Under the pieces are notes generated by a model that was given only the letters and a program-made list of their open reading frames with translations, did no database searches and was not told where the DNA came from. The position numbers were made by a program, and so were the translations under genes. Positions 6,407 to 11,808 of a stretch of 17,352 nt of DNA are shown piece after piece. Source of the stretch: Desulfobacterales bacterium (GTDB lineage: Bacteria; Desulfobacterota; Desulfobacteria; Desulfobacterales; UBA11574); assembly GCA_030145595.1 (NCBI GenBank), contig JAQYVG010000037.1:1-17352 (forward strand), written 5' to 3'. Position 1 is the stretch's first letter, and each line of letters begins with the position of its first letter.

Positions 6407-7564
6407 ATGAGGTTCGTCATTTTTTTAGCAGTTTTTATAAGTATTTACAGCAGTTTTCACCTCTATGCCTTTCTGAAGCTGCGGCGGGCGTTGTCTTTGC
6501 ATTTAGGGGCCGGCGCCATCATAGCCGTGTTCATGGCTTTCATGGTTGCGGCCCCCATCCTGATTCGTACCGCCGAACGACACGGTTTTGAGCTGTGTGC
6601 CCGTTTTCTGGCCCATATCGGTTACACCTGGATGGGCTTTTTATTTGTTTTCGTCTCCGTTGCCTTTGTTCTGGATATCTATCGTTTCCTCATCCATGGC
6701 GGCAGGCAGATACTTGCGGTCGACCTGTCCGCGATAACTCTTTCGCAGCAATACTCTTTTTATATCGCCGTTCTTTTGGCCGTCATCATCACCGCCTACG
6801 GTGCGTTTGAGGCCATTTCTATCCGTACGGAGCACGTAACCATTCGATCCGAAAAAATTCCTAAGTACGCTGACCGGACCAGAATTGTTCAGATATCTGA
6901 TGTACATCTCGGGCTGATGGTGGGAGAGAAAAGAATGGCAAGAATTCTTAACAGGGTCAGAGCAGCCAAGCCTGATATTTTGGTGTCCACCGGCGATCTC
7001 TTCGATGGGCAGATGGACAGCATTGCAGGCCTGGCAAGTATGCTCAAAGAAATTCCAACAACCTATGGAAAATTCGCAATTACCGGAAACCACGAATTCT
7101 ACGCCGGGCTCGACCGCTTCCTCGATTTTGCCGAGAAAGCCGGTTTTATTGTTTTACAACAAGAGAGTTTGAACGTTTCCGGCTGGCTGAATATTGCCGG
7201 TGTCGACGATGTGACCGCAAAGCGCTATGGTCAAACAAAGAATGTATCTGAAAAAGCGCTGCTCGCAAAGCTACCCCCCGGACAATTCACCCTGCTTTTG
7301 AAACACAGGCCCTTGGTGGATGAAGAGACTCCGGGTCTTTTTGATTTACAACTTTCAGGACATACTCATAAAGGGCAGATTTTTCCGTTCAGCCTGATTA
7401 CAATGATCTATTATCCGCACATTGCCGGATTGCGGCACCTTGAGAAAAACTCTCGGCTGTATGTAAGCAGAGGTTCCGGTACATGGGGACCGCCGATCCG
7501 TTTCTTGGCTGCTCCCGAGGTGACGCTGATTGAGCTTGTACATGAAGACAAAAATTTTAATTAA
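6407..7564 (+). CDS. Membrane-anchored calcineurin-like metallophosphoesterase
   Basis: 385 residues. Residues 1-135 contain four likely membrane helices (about 1-22, 34-53, 72-93, 116-135). The rest is a YkuE/YaeI-like metallophosphoesterase domain: ISDVHLG (Asp165, His167), GDLFDG (Asp197), GNHEFY (Asn228, His229), LKHRP (His300) and GHTHKGQ (His319, His321), the full set of two-metal ligands. Related proteins with an N-terminal membrane bundle act on membrane-linked phosphoesters, but the substrate here cannot be told. The site AAGG lies 11 bases before the ATG. It is monocistronic, followed at once by a foldback repeat whose inner hairpin may also end transcription. Confidence 0.9.
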   Translation: MRFVIFLAVFISIYSSFHLYAFLKLRRALSLHLGAGAIIAVFMAFMVAAPILIRTAERHGFELCARFLAHIGYTWMGFLFVFVSVAFVLDIYRFLIHGGRQILAVDLSAITLSQQYSFYIAVLLAVIITAYGAFEAISIRTEHVTIRSEKIPKYADRTRIVQISDVHLGLMVGEKRMARILNRVRAAKPDILVSTGDLFDGQMDSIAGLASMLKEIPTTYGKFAITGNHEFYAGLDRFLDFAEKAGFIVLQQESLNVSGWLNIAGVDDVTAKRYGQTKNVSEKALLAKLPPGQFTLLLKHRPLVDEETPGLFDLQLSGHTHKGQIFPFSLITMIYYPHIAGLRHLEKNSRLYVSRGSGTWGPPIRFLAAPEVTLIELVHEDKNFN

Positions 7565-7764
7565 CCGCAGACGTACGCAGACTTACACAGATATTTTCTG
7601 CCTGCGGACCTCGCAGGCAGAAAATGAGTCACCAAGACGGCATTTGGCTATCAAAGCAAAATAAAAGTAGTGGTATTTCCATATCGCGAAGCGATAGCGG
7701 TATTTTTACAACCAAGGTCGGTTGGAAAAAAAACGTCTGCGTTTGTCTGCGCAGTCTGCGGTTA
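7562..7764. repeat. Foldback (MITE-like) repeat
   Basis: The outer arms are related inverted sequences: TAACCGCAGACGTACGCAGAC at the left end, and on the right AACGTCTGCG ... CAGTCTGCGGTTA (7733-7764), i.e. the complement of TAACCGCAGACTG...CGCAGACG. Inside lie a perfect 14-base-pair hairpin, ATTTTCTGCCTGCG (7593-7606) with CGCAGGCAGAAAAT (7612-7625) around GACCT, and a small perfect one, TATCGC-GAA-GCGATA (7682-7696). There is no ORF of its own. The structure suggests a non-autonomous, repeat-type element between the metallophosphoesterase and the deacetylase genes. Confidence 0.6.
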
Positions 7765-7816
7765 CTTTTATCGAACGGATCAATGTGGCTGTTTCGGATT
7801 TCATGGGAATGTCGCG

Positions 7817-7832
7817 AGAGGAGAATAATATG
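7817..7832 (+). promoter_or_regulatory. Ribosome binding site deciding the deacetylase start
   Basis: AGAGGAG (7817-7823) lies six bases before ATG 7830-7832. The longer open frame from 7722 begins inside the foldback repeat and lacks such a site. Confidence 0.75.
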
Positions 7833-8969
7833 AGTGAAACCAGCAAAGAAGTTCTTGTTTTCAGCAAAGAGTTTGGCCGTCACAGTTACGGATCCAGCCA
7901 CCCCCTGAAAGTTGAGAGGCTGCAGTTAACCATTGATTTGATCGATGCCTATGGACTTTTTGATACTTCTGCAAAGCCCTGGGTAGAAGCTCAAAAGGCT
8001 GATGAAAAGGATGTTCAAGCGGTCCATTCTGTTGAATATCTGGAAATACTCCAGCAAGCCAATACCGGGCAGGCGCCCTCACAGGCTTGGAAATTCGGCT
8101 TGGGCAGTGGTGACAACCCCGTATTTGCAGGTTTATATGACTGGTCCTTACTGGTAACCGGTGCAACCCTGGAATGCTTTCGCCAGGTAAGGGAAAAGAA
8201 CAAACAGATTGCCTTCAATATTGCGGGCGGTTTGCACCATGCACTACCTGGTAAGGCTGCCGGATTCTGTTACATCAATGATCCGGCGGTGGGGATAGCC
8301 CGGATGATCCGGGATGGTTTGCGGGTGATCTATCTGGACATCGACGTCCATCACGGCGATGGCGTTGAAGCGGTATTTTATAATACGGATCAGGTTTTGA
8401 CCATTTCCCTTCACCAGCACGGACACACTCTTTTCCCCGGCACCGGCTTTCCTGATGATATGGGCGAAGGACCCGGCTTAGGATACGCGGTCAATGTGCC
8501 GCTGGCGCCTGCAACTGATGACGATTTGTATCTTTGGGCCTTTATGGAAGTAGTGCCGCCGCTTGTCCGGGCGTATAAACCCGATGTGCTGGTTACCCAA
8601 CTGGGAGTAGACACCTTGACGACAGACCCTCTGGCCGCCTTAAATCTGACTACCAATGGCTTTATCAGGCTGGTGCAGGAAATCAAATCGTGGGGGCTTA
8701 AATGGGTGGCTCTGGGTGGCGGCGGATACAATGTCATGAATGTGGCCCGGGCCTGGACCATGGCGTGGGCTGTCATGAAAGGGGTCGAAGTTCCCGACGA
8801 CCTGCCCGCAAATTTTGTCAAAAAATATCGGTCCAGACTGGATCGAAAACTTACGCTTTCAGATGCGCCATATACAACCAACGGTGCCGCTGCCGACCGA
8901 GCACAGGAAACGGCCCGATCGGTTGTCGCCAGGATAAAAGAAAATATCTTTCCTTTGGTAGGAATTTAA
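7830..8969 (+). CDS. acuC: Class I/II histone-deacetylase-like enzyme (AcuC family)
   Basis: 379 residues from ATG 7830. The HDAC fold motifs are complete: SSHPLKVERL near the N-terminus (21-31), GGLHHA with His136 and His137, the DIDVHHGDG block at 170-178 giving zinc ligands Asp172 and His174, LGVD with Asp261 as third ligand, and GGGGYN with Tyr300. The order and the length match AcuC, the enzyme that removes acetyl groups from acetyl-CoA synthetase; other members act on acetylated small molecules, so the substrate is open. The enzyme is cytoplasmic, with no signal peptide. No acs or acuA gene adjoins it. A ribosome binding site AGAGGAG sits six bases upstream. The gene is flanked on both sides by foldback repeats. 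Confidence 0.9.
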   Translation: MSETSKEVLVFSKEFGRHSYGSSHPLKVERLQLTIDLIDAYGLFDTSAKPWVEAQKADEKDVQAVHSVEYLEILQQANTGQAPSQAWKFGLGSGDNPVFAGLYDWSLLVTGATLECFRQVREKNKQIAFNIAGGLHHALPGKAAGFCYINDPAVGIARMIRDGLRVIYLDIDVHHGDGVEAVFYNTDQVLTISLHQHGHTLFPGTGFPDDMGEGPGLGYAVNVPLAPATDDDLYLWAFMEVVPPLVRAYKPDVLVTQLGVDTLTTDPLAALNLTTNGFIRLVQEIKSWGLKWVALGGGGYNVMNVARAWTMAWAVMKGVEVPDDLPANFVKKYRSRLDRKLTLSDAPYTTNGAAADRAQETARSVVARIKENIFPLVGI

Positions 8970-8970
8970 T

Positions 8971-9109
8971 TAGTTTCCATCCATAAATGGCTATTTTTCC
9001 GATGAGCGGCGTTCTCCGCGGGTTTCCGCCCTCGGCGTACAGGCGTACGCCTCAGGCGAAAACCCTTGTGCGGCCTTGCTCATCAAAAAAATATCTCATT
9101 TATGACCGG
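8971..9109. repeat. Large imperfect foldback repeat
   Basis: The left arm CATCCATAAATGGCTATTT...GATGAGC (from about 8979 to 9007) matches, with some mismatches, the complement of GCTCATCAAAAAAATAT...TTTATGACCGG (9078-9109). The arms enclose a second palindromic block (GGGTTTCCGCC versus GGCGAAAACCC) with the perfect core GGCGTAC (9034-9040) / GTACGCC (9045-9051). The outer 14 bases TAGTTTCCATCCAT (8971-8984) recur inverted at 17146-17159. No coding sequence is present. It is a nested, cruciform-capable intergenic element. Confidence 0.6.
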
Positions 9110-9112
9110 TTC

Positions 9113-9154
9113 GCTCCCCTCAACCCCGTCCATTAGGACGGGGTTGAGGGGAGC
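9113..9154. repeat. Perfect 19-base-pair hairpin
   Basis: GCTCCCCTCAACCCCGTCC (9113-9131), loop ATTA, then the exact complement (9136-9154). No T-tract follows on either strand that would make it a clear terminator. Such C-rich hairpins are typical of repeat elements and of IS200/IS605-family ends. Confidence 0.75.
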
Positions 9155-9194
9155 TATATCAAATATGCTTAAAATCCTTGCCGGGCGCGAAGCA

Positions 9195-9230
9195 CTGACG
9201 AACGTCAGAACCACCGCCCTTTAGGGCGGT
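9195..9230. repeat. Two adjacent perfect hairpins
   Basis: CTGACG-AA-CGTCAG (9195-9208) is followed by ACCGCCCT-TT-AGGGCGGT (9213-9230). The CCCTTTAGGG type of hairpin with a short tail is commonly seen at the right end of IS200/IS605 and IS1341-type elements; here no transposase or TnpB is left. Confidence 0.6.
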
Positions 9231-9310
9231 AAGCTTCAATTAGAAACTACATAGTGCTCAGTTATCTGCTTGATATTATAGCTAAACTGCAACAGAGATG
9301 AAAAAAACAT

Positions 9311-9338
9311 TAAAGTTTTCAATGTTTAGTGCCGATAT
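9311..9338 (+). promoter_or_regulatory. FliA (sigma28)-like promoter
   Basis: TAAAGTTT (9311-9318), 12 bases, then GCCGATAT (9331-9338). The enterobacterial sigma28 consensus is TAAAGTTT-N11-GCCGATAA, so 15 of 16 element bases match and the spacer is one base longer. The expected start is near 9345, about 25 bases before the riboswitch aptamer. A FliA-type sigma factor is encoded at 3876-4583. Confidence 0.7.
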
Positions 9339-9367
9339 GTAAAGTGTAGACATAGACAAGTGTCAAT

Positions 9368-9463
9368 TGAATGCTGAAGGGCAAACCTTCCGAAAGGATG
9401 GGGCGCAAAGCTTCCGGTCTAAGTTCCGCAAGGCGGGATAAGACAGCGGGGTTGCCAGGTTGA
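9368..9463 (+). promoter_or_regulatory. Cyclic di-GMP-I (GEMM-I) riboswitch aptamer
   Basis: The conserved GEMM-I blocks are present in order: GAAGGGCAAACC (9376-9387), a hairpin closed by a GAAA tetraloop (CTTCC-GAAA-GGATG), GGGGCGCAAAGC (9400-9411), TCCGG.CTAAG (9413-9423), a variable hairpin with GTTCCGCAAGGCGGGAT, and AGCGGGGTTGCC (9445-9456). This matches the Vibrio Vc2 aptamer closely, including AGGGCAAACC unchanged, so c-di-GMP rather than cGAMP (GEMM-Ib, G20A) is the likely ligand. A terminator starts eight bases after the core, so control is probably at transcription elongation. Confidence 0.92.
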
Positions 9464-9470
9464 AAGAATA

Positions 9471-9505
9471 AAACCCGCTTCCCCTTTTCGGAAGCGGGTT
9501 TTTTA
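9471..9505 (+). terminator. Riboswitch-controlled intrinsic terminator
   Basis: ACCCGCTTCC (9473-9482) pairs exactly with GGAAGCGGGT (9490-9499) around CCTTTTC, and is followed by a run of T (9500-9504). The 5' arm AACCCGCT (9472-9479) can instead pair with AGCGGGGTT in the aptamer (9445-9453, one G bulged), giving an antiterminator. Ligand binding would hold the aptamer strand and let the terminator form (inferred OFF switch). Confidence 0.88.
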
Positions 9506-9539
9506 TTGCAATTTTTACACGCAACAGGAGGGGATGGAC

Positions 9540-9830
9540 ATGATCACCGATGCTATAAATAGTCTGCCTATACCACAAGCCCCGGATATCAAGGTAGAAC
9601 AAGATCTTGAAACCGAAGAGCCGAGAGCTGTCGAAGATTCGGATAAAAGTGGCGATTCTAGTTTTGACGTCAGCAGTCAAGATGTTGCCATGCAATCAGC
9701 AGGCATGGATATTTCAGAAGAGAGCGGCGTTGAAACGGAGTCATATAATGCCAAAGGTTATTTAGTAAGCGAGGTGTATTCACGGCACGATACCGGGCAG
9801 GCACAAGATTCTATCAATCTTGTTGCATAG
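9540..9830 (+). CDS. Unknown acidic protein under c-di-GMP riboswitch control
   Basis: I prefer ATG 9540, seven bases after AGGAGG (9527-9532); the in-frame ATG at 9534 touches the site and would add two residues. The 96-residue protein is strongly acidic and probably largely disordered: a short N-terminal MITDAINSLPIPQAP, then a D/E/S-rich stretch (EQDLETEEPRAVEDSD, FDVSSQDVAM), and a C-terminal NAKGYLVSEVYSR and QDSINLVA. It has no signal peptide, membrane helix or cysteines. I do not recognise a family. Position directly after a sigma28-like promoter, a c-di-GMP-I riboswitch and its terminator implies a role tied to the switch between motile and sessile states. It is the first gene of the unit; the second starts 44 bases later. 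Confidence 0.72.
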   Translation: MITDAINSLPIPQAPDIKVEQDLETEEPRAVEDSDKSGDSSFDVSSQDVAMQSAGMDISEESGVETESYNAKGYLVSEVYSRHDTGQAQDSINLVA

Positions 9831-9874
9831 ATGTTTTGATTTCAGATCTTTTTATGCGAACATGGTAAGTTTTT

Positions 9875-10225
9875 ATGAAAATTTCCAACAATACTAATAA
9901 TTATATTAGGCAACAGCAGTACGGTCAGTTCAAGCTGCCCGAAAATGGTAAGGGGCCATACGTACATGCTAACGGGCAAAAATTGGATAATACCTTGGAG
10001 CAGGAAAACGTCTCTGTTTATATAGAAAACGAAGCCGTTTTTAGCTCAGAAAAAGGGTTGAAGTCTGGTTTTCCGAAACTATTCGATTCCGATGCCGGGG
10101 CGAAACTTGAAACTATTAAAGCTAAAAAATCTGAAAAAGTGGGGAAAAGTTACCAGAAATCCGAGGACACCGGGAACGCACAGCCGGTAAACAAACAGGA
10201 TAGTATTATTAATGAATGGGTATGA
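9875..10225 (+). CDS. Unknown 116-aa protein, second gene after the riboswitch
   Basis: ATG 9875 has only a weak site (GGTAAG) upstream. The protein is hydrophilic, with no signal peptide or membrane helix: MKISNNTNNYIRQQQYGQ at the N-terminus, a middle VSVYIENEAVFSSEKGLKS, a lysine-rich stretch (IKAKKSEKVGKSYQ) and the end DSIINEWV. The opening MKI plus a polar, disordered profile and the short V-hydrophobic-SS motif recall small flagellar regulators such as FlgM, but the similarity is far too weak to name it. With no promoter of its own in the 44-base gap, it is probably transcribed with the 9540 gene and so under the same sigma28/c-di-GMP control. It converges on the response regulator at 10303. 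Confidence 0.65.
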   Translation: MKISNNTNNYIRQQQYGQFKLPENGKGPYVHANGQKLDNTLEQENVSVYIENEAVFSSEKGLKSGFPKLFDSDAGAKLETIKAKKSEKVGKSYQKSEDTGNAQPVNKQDSIINEWV

Positions 10226-10259
10226 TCCCGAGACCTTTGAACTTCACAGCGAGCTTATT

Positions 10260-10280
10260 CCCCGTCCCGCCAGGGCGGGG
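10260..10280. terminator. GC-rich hairpin between convergent genes
   Basis: CCCCG-T-CCC (10260-10268) can pair with GGG-CGGGG (10273-10280) around GCCA, with one bulged T, or CCCGCC (10266-10271) with GGCGGG (10274-10279). It lies between the ends of the plus gene at 10225 and the minus gene at 10303. There is no T-tract, so its terminator role is unsure; it resembles the C-rich hairpin at 9113-9154. Confidence 0.35.
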
Positions 10281-10302
10281 CTGCAGGGAGATTCCAAAAC
10301 AC

Positions 10303-10674
10303 TTAGCTGACAGACATGGAACTTAAGGCTGCTGCAGTCAGACTGCTGACAGTCTCAACCAGATCCCTGATTGCGAAAGGCTTGGTAAAGACGGCGTCAA
10401 AGTATTTATCTTCAAGTAGCCAGGGTGTCCCGGTGATACCGATAACCGGTGTAAAATATTTTTCGGAATTGCGCACGTACTTAACTACATCGTTACCACC
10501 AAGGCCGGGCATACGAATATCCGTTATTACCAAATCAAAACATTCTTCATCAAACTTCTTGATTCCTTCCAATCCATTTGTTGCCATTTCAACATTGAAG
10601 CCGTATTTTGATAACGCCATTGTGAGCACAAGTACAATCTGTTCTTCATCATCGATGACTAAGATTTTACCCAT
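10303..10674 (-). CDS. Single-domain response regulator (CheY-like receiver)
   Basis: 123 residues forming just a receiver domain. The acidic pocket is Asp8-Asp9 (VIDDEEQ), the phospho-acceptor Asp52 (LVITDIRMPG), Thr81 (GITGT) and Lys98 (FTKPF), so the site looks functional. The tail after residue 100 is short (IRDLVETVSSLTAAALSSMS) and contains no DNA-binding or enzyme domain, so it signals by protein contact, as CheY and Spo0F-type regulators do. GGAGAA precedes the ATG. No histidine kinase adjoins it. It has its own promoter (10753-10781, minus) overlapped by a nested palindrome. It faces the riboswitch-controlled genes tail to tail. Its partner is unknown. Confidence 0.9.
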   Translation of the reverse strand: MGKILVIDDEEQIVLVLTMALSKYGFNVEMATNGLEGIKKFDEECFDLVITDIRMPGLGGNDVVKYVRNSEKYFTPVIGITGTPWLLEDKYFDAVFTKPFAIRDLVETVSSLTAAALSSMSVS

Positions 10675-10710
10675 GATATTTTCTCCAGTATAATCAAGTT
10701 AAGAAATCGC

Positions 10711-10758
10711 TTTAAAATTTTATAACTAAATGCATATTTGCATTGTTTTAAAATTTTA
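10711..10758. promoter_or_regulatory. Nested AT-rich palindrome overlapping the receiver-gene promoter
   Basis: Two copies of TTTAAAATTTTA (10711-10722, 10747-10758) flank a hairpin, AATGCA-TATT-TGCATT (10729-10744). The whole 48 bases are nearly symmetrical. The right copy contains the -10 of the minus-strand promoter and the rest covers the start region, where a repressor operator would lie. The bound protein is unknown. Confidence 0.5.
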
Positions 10759-10781
10759 CCCTGCCATTAATCGCCTGTCAA
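10753..10781 (-). promoter_or_regulatory. Sigma70-type promoter of the receiver gene
   Basis: On the minus strand a perfect -35 TTGACA (10776-10781), a 17-base spacer, and TAAAAT (10753-10758, five of six matches). Expected start near 10746, about 70 bases before the ATG at 10674. Confidence 0.7.
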
Positions 10782-10889
10782 CCATATTTTGTATGTTAAG
10801 TTAATTATTATACACTATGTTGTATGACGGCAGGCAATATCAGCAACGATTGCAACCTAAAGCTGACGGTCTCATAACAAGTCAAAAAG

Positions 10890-10911
10890 CGACTCTTTAC
10901 GAATTCATCAA
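10890..10911 (+). repeat. Dispersed repeat, copy 2
   Basis: 22 bases identical to 4893-4914 except for one T to C change (CGACTCTTTACG...). Here it is in non-coding DNA. Confidence 0.6.
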
Positions 10912-11142
10912 TATTGGAAGGAGCAGGATAAGCATCTTTAGCAAATTATTTGAAGTTTCAGCTATCCTATGTTAAATGATATTGATGGTTGCGTAAAAAA
11001 AGAAATCTTGTGTCTCACGCATAGAAGAGATGCAAAATTTCAAGAATGGCAAAAAATGTGCTTTAATTTTAGTATGATCCATAGTTGCTGCATTTTGTTT
11101 GCGATCAATTGAGGTGATAAAAAGCAGCCGCAGAGGAGCAAG

Positions 11143-11625
11143 GTGAGAAAGAAAGTTGAGCATAAAATCAACCAATCTGTTGCAGAGTTGGGAAGATTGG
11201 AGTATTACAGAATCGATAAAGTCAGAGAAAAAACACAGGCGATTAGAAAGGTCTTTGATAAAACGATTCTGGATATGGCCAGAGTAGGAACGATTGAACT
11301 GCTGAACGGAGATACCACCGGGATGAATCCGTCAGAAATTGGCAACCTCATTCGGTACGGCGACCAGCTGCACGTGTATTTTAAATTTCCGGATGCTGAA
11401 ACCGAGCCTGAAGTGCAGCAGCCCCAAAAAGCAACAATGGGAGCTGCGAAGCCCGAAAGTGAAGAACCTGAAAGCTCGAAAATAGAGAACATAGAAATCG
11501 TGTTACTGGAAATTGAACCTGAAATGTGGCAACATTTTGAAGAATTATGCAAAGTCATAGAAAATAAAGCCCCGGTTCAAATGATCAGGGAAATGATCAG
11601 GGATTATATCAAAGGAGGAATGTAA
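11143..11625 (+). CDS. Unknown 160-aa protein, possibly winged-helix-like
   Basis: GTG 11143 is preceded by AGAGGAG at 11132-11138. The N-terminal 80 residues are basic and helical (KKVEHKINQSVAELGRLEYY, VREKTQAIRKVFDKTILDMA), followed by VGTIELLNGD, GMNPSEIGNLIRYG and DQLHVYFKF, a helix-then-strand pattern that would suit a small winged-helix fold (inference only). A disordered acidic linker (about 84-112, rich in E, P, S) leads to a C-terminal helical part, LLEIEPEMWQHFEELCKV and MIREMIRDYIKG. No signal peptide or membrane helix is present. I do not recognise the family. The gene for a 54-residue protein begins one base after its stop, with the ribosome binding site inside this gene. Confidence 0.72.
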   Translation: MRKKVEHKINQSVAELGRLEYYRIDKVREKTQAIRKVFDKTILDMARVGTIELLNGDTTGMNPSEIGNLIRYGDQLHVYFKFPDAETEPEVQQPQKATMGAAKPESEEPESSKIENIEIVLLEIEPEMWQHFEELCKVIENKAPVQMIREMIRDYIKGGM

Positions 11626-11790
11626 ATGCCGAATATTGAATATGATACCCGTACCCCCGATGAAAAGAAGAAGCTGCTGAAAGGGAAGCGTCAGCTTGAC
11701 AACAATGAAACCGAAAGTGACGGCAAATTTACAAAGGACGACTCGGTTGAGGTTTCTAGCAGGGATGGTTTGCACCGGCACTCAGCTTAA
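11626..11790 (+). CDS. Unknown 54-aa protein in operon with 11143 gene
   Basis: ATG 11626 follows the previous stop directly, with the strong site AAAGGAGGAA (11611-11620). The product is very polar: MPNIEYDTRTPDEKKKLLKG, then RQLDNNETESDGKFTK and DDSVEVSSRDGLHRHS. It has no hydrophobic core and may be disordered until it binds a partner, the 160-aa protein being the obvious candidate (inference). Its stop overlaps the stop of the minus-strand M48 gene by four bases, and AGCTTAAGCT with TCTTTTTTT beyond could end transcription. No family recognised. Confidence 0.66.
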   Translation: MPNIEYDTRTPDEKKKLLKGKRQLDNNETESDGKFTKDDSVEVSSRDGLHRHSA

Positions 11791-11808
11791 GCTGGTCTTT
11801 TTTTATTG
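11780..11808 (+). terminator. Weak intrinsic terminator after the 54-aa gene
   Basis: CAGC-TTAA-GCTG around the stop codon, extended by one G-U pair, then GTCTTTTTTTATT on the plus strand. The stem is short but the T-run is good. Confidence 0.4.

Larger units (their letters stand above)
10675..11142. other. 468-base region without a protein gene
   Basis: It contains the receiver-gene promoter and palindrome (10711-10781) and the second copy of the dispersed repeat (10890-10911). Between about 10912 and 11130 I see nothing else firm: no ORF with a ribosome binding site, and no near-consensus promoter for the gene at 11143. Confidence 0.5.

Noticed and set aside
7722..7829. Longer deacetylase frame beginning in the foldback repeat
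   Set aside because: No ribosome binding site, repeat-derived sequence, and a strong AGAGGAG site at 7817 points to ATG 7830.
9363..9695. Minus-strand open frame across the riboswitch
   Set aside because: It is antisense to the aptamer and terminator and has no supporting ribosome binding site; the structured RNA explains the sequence.
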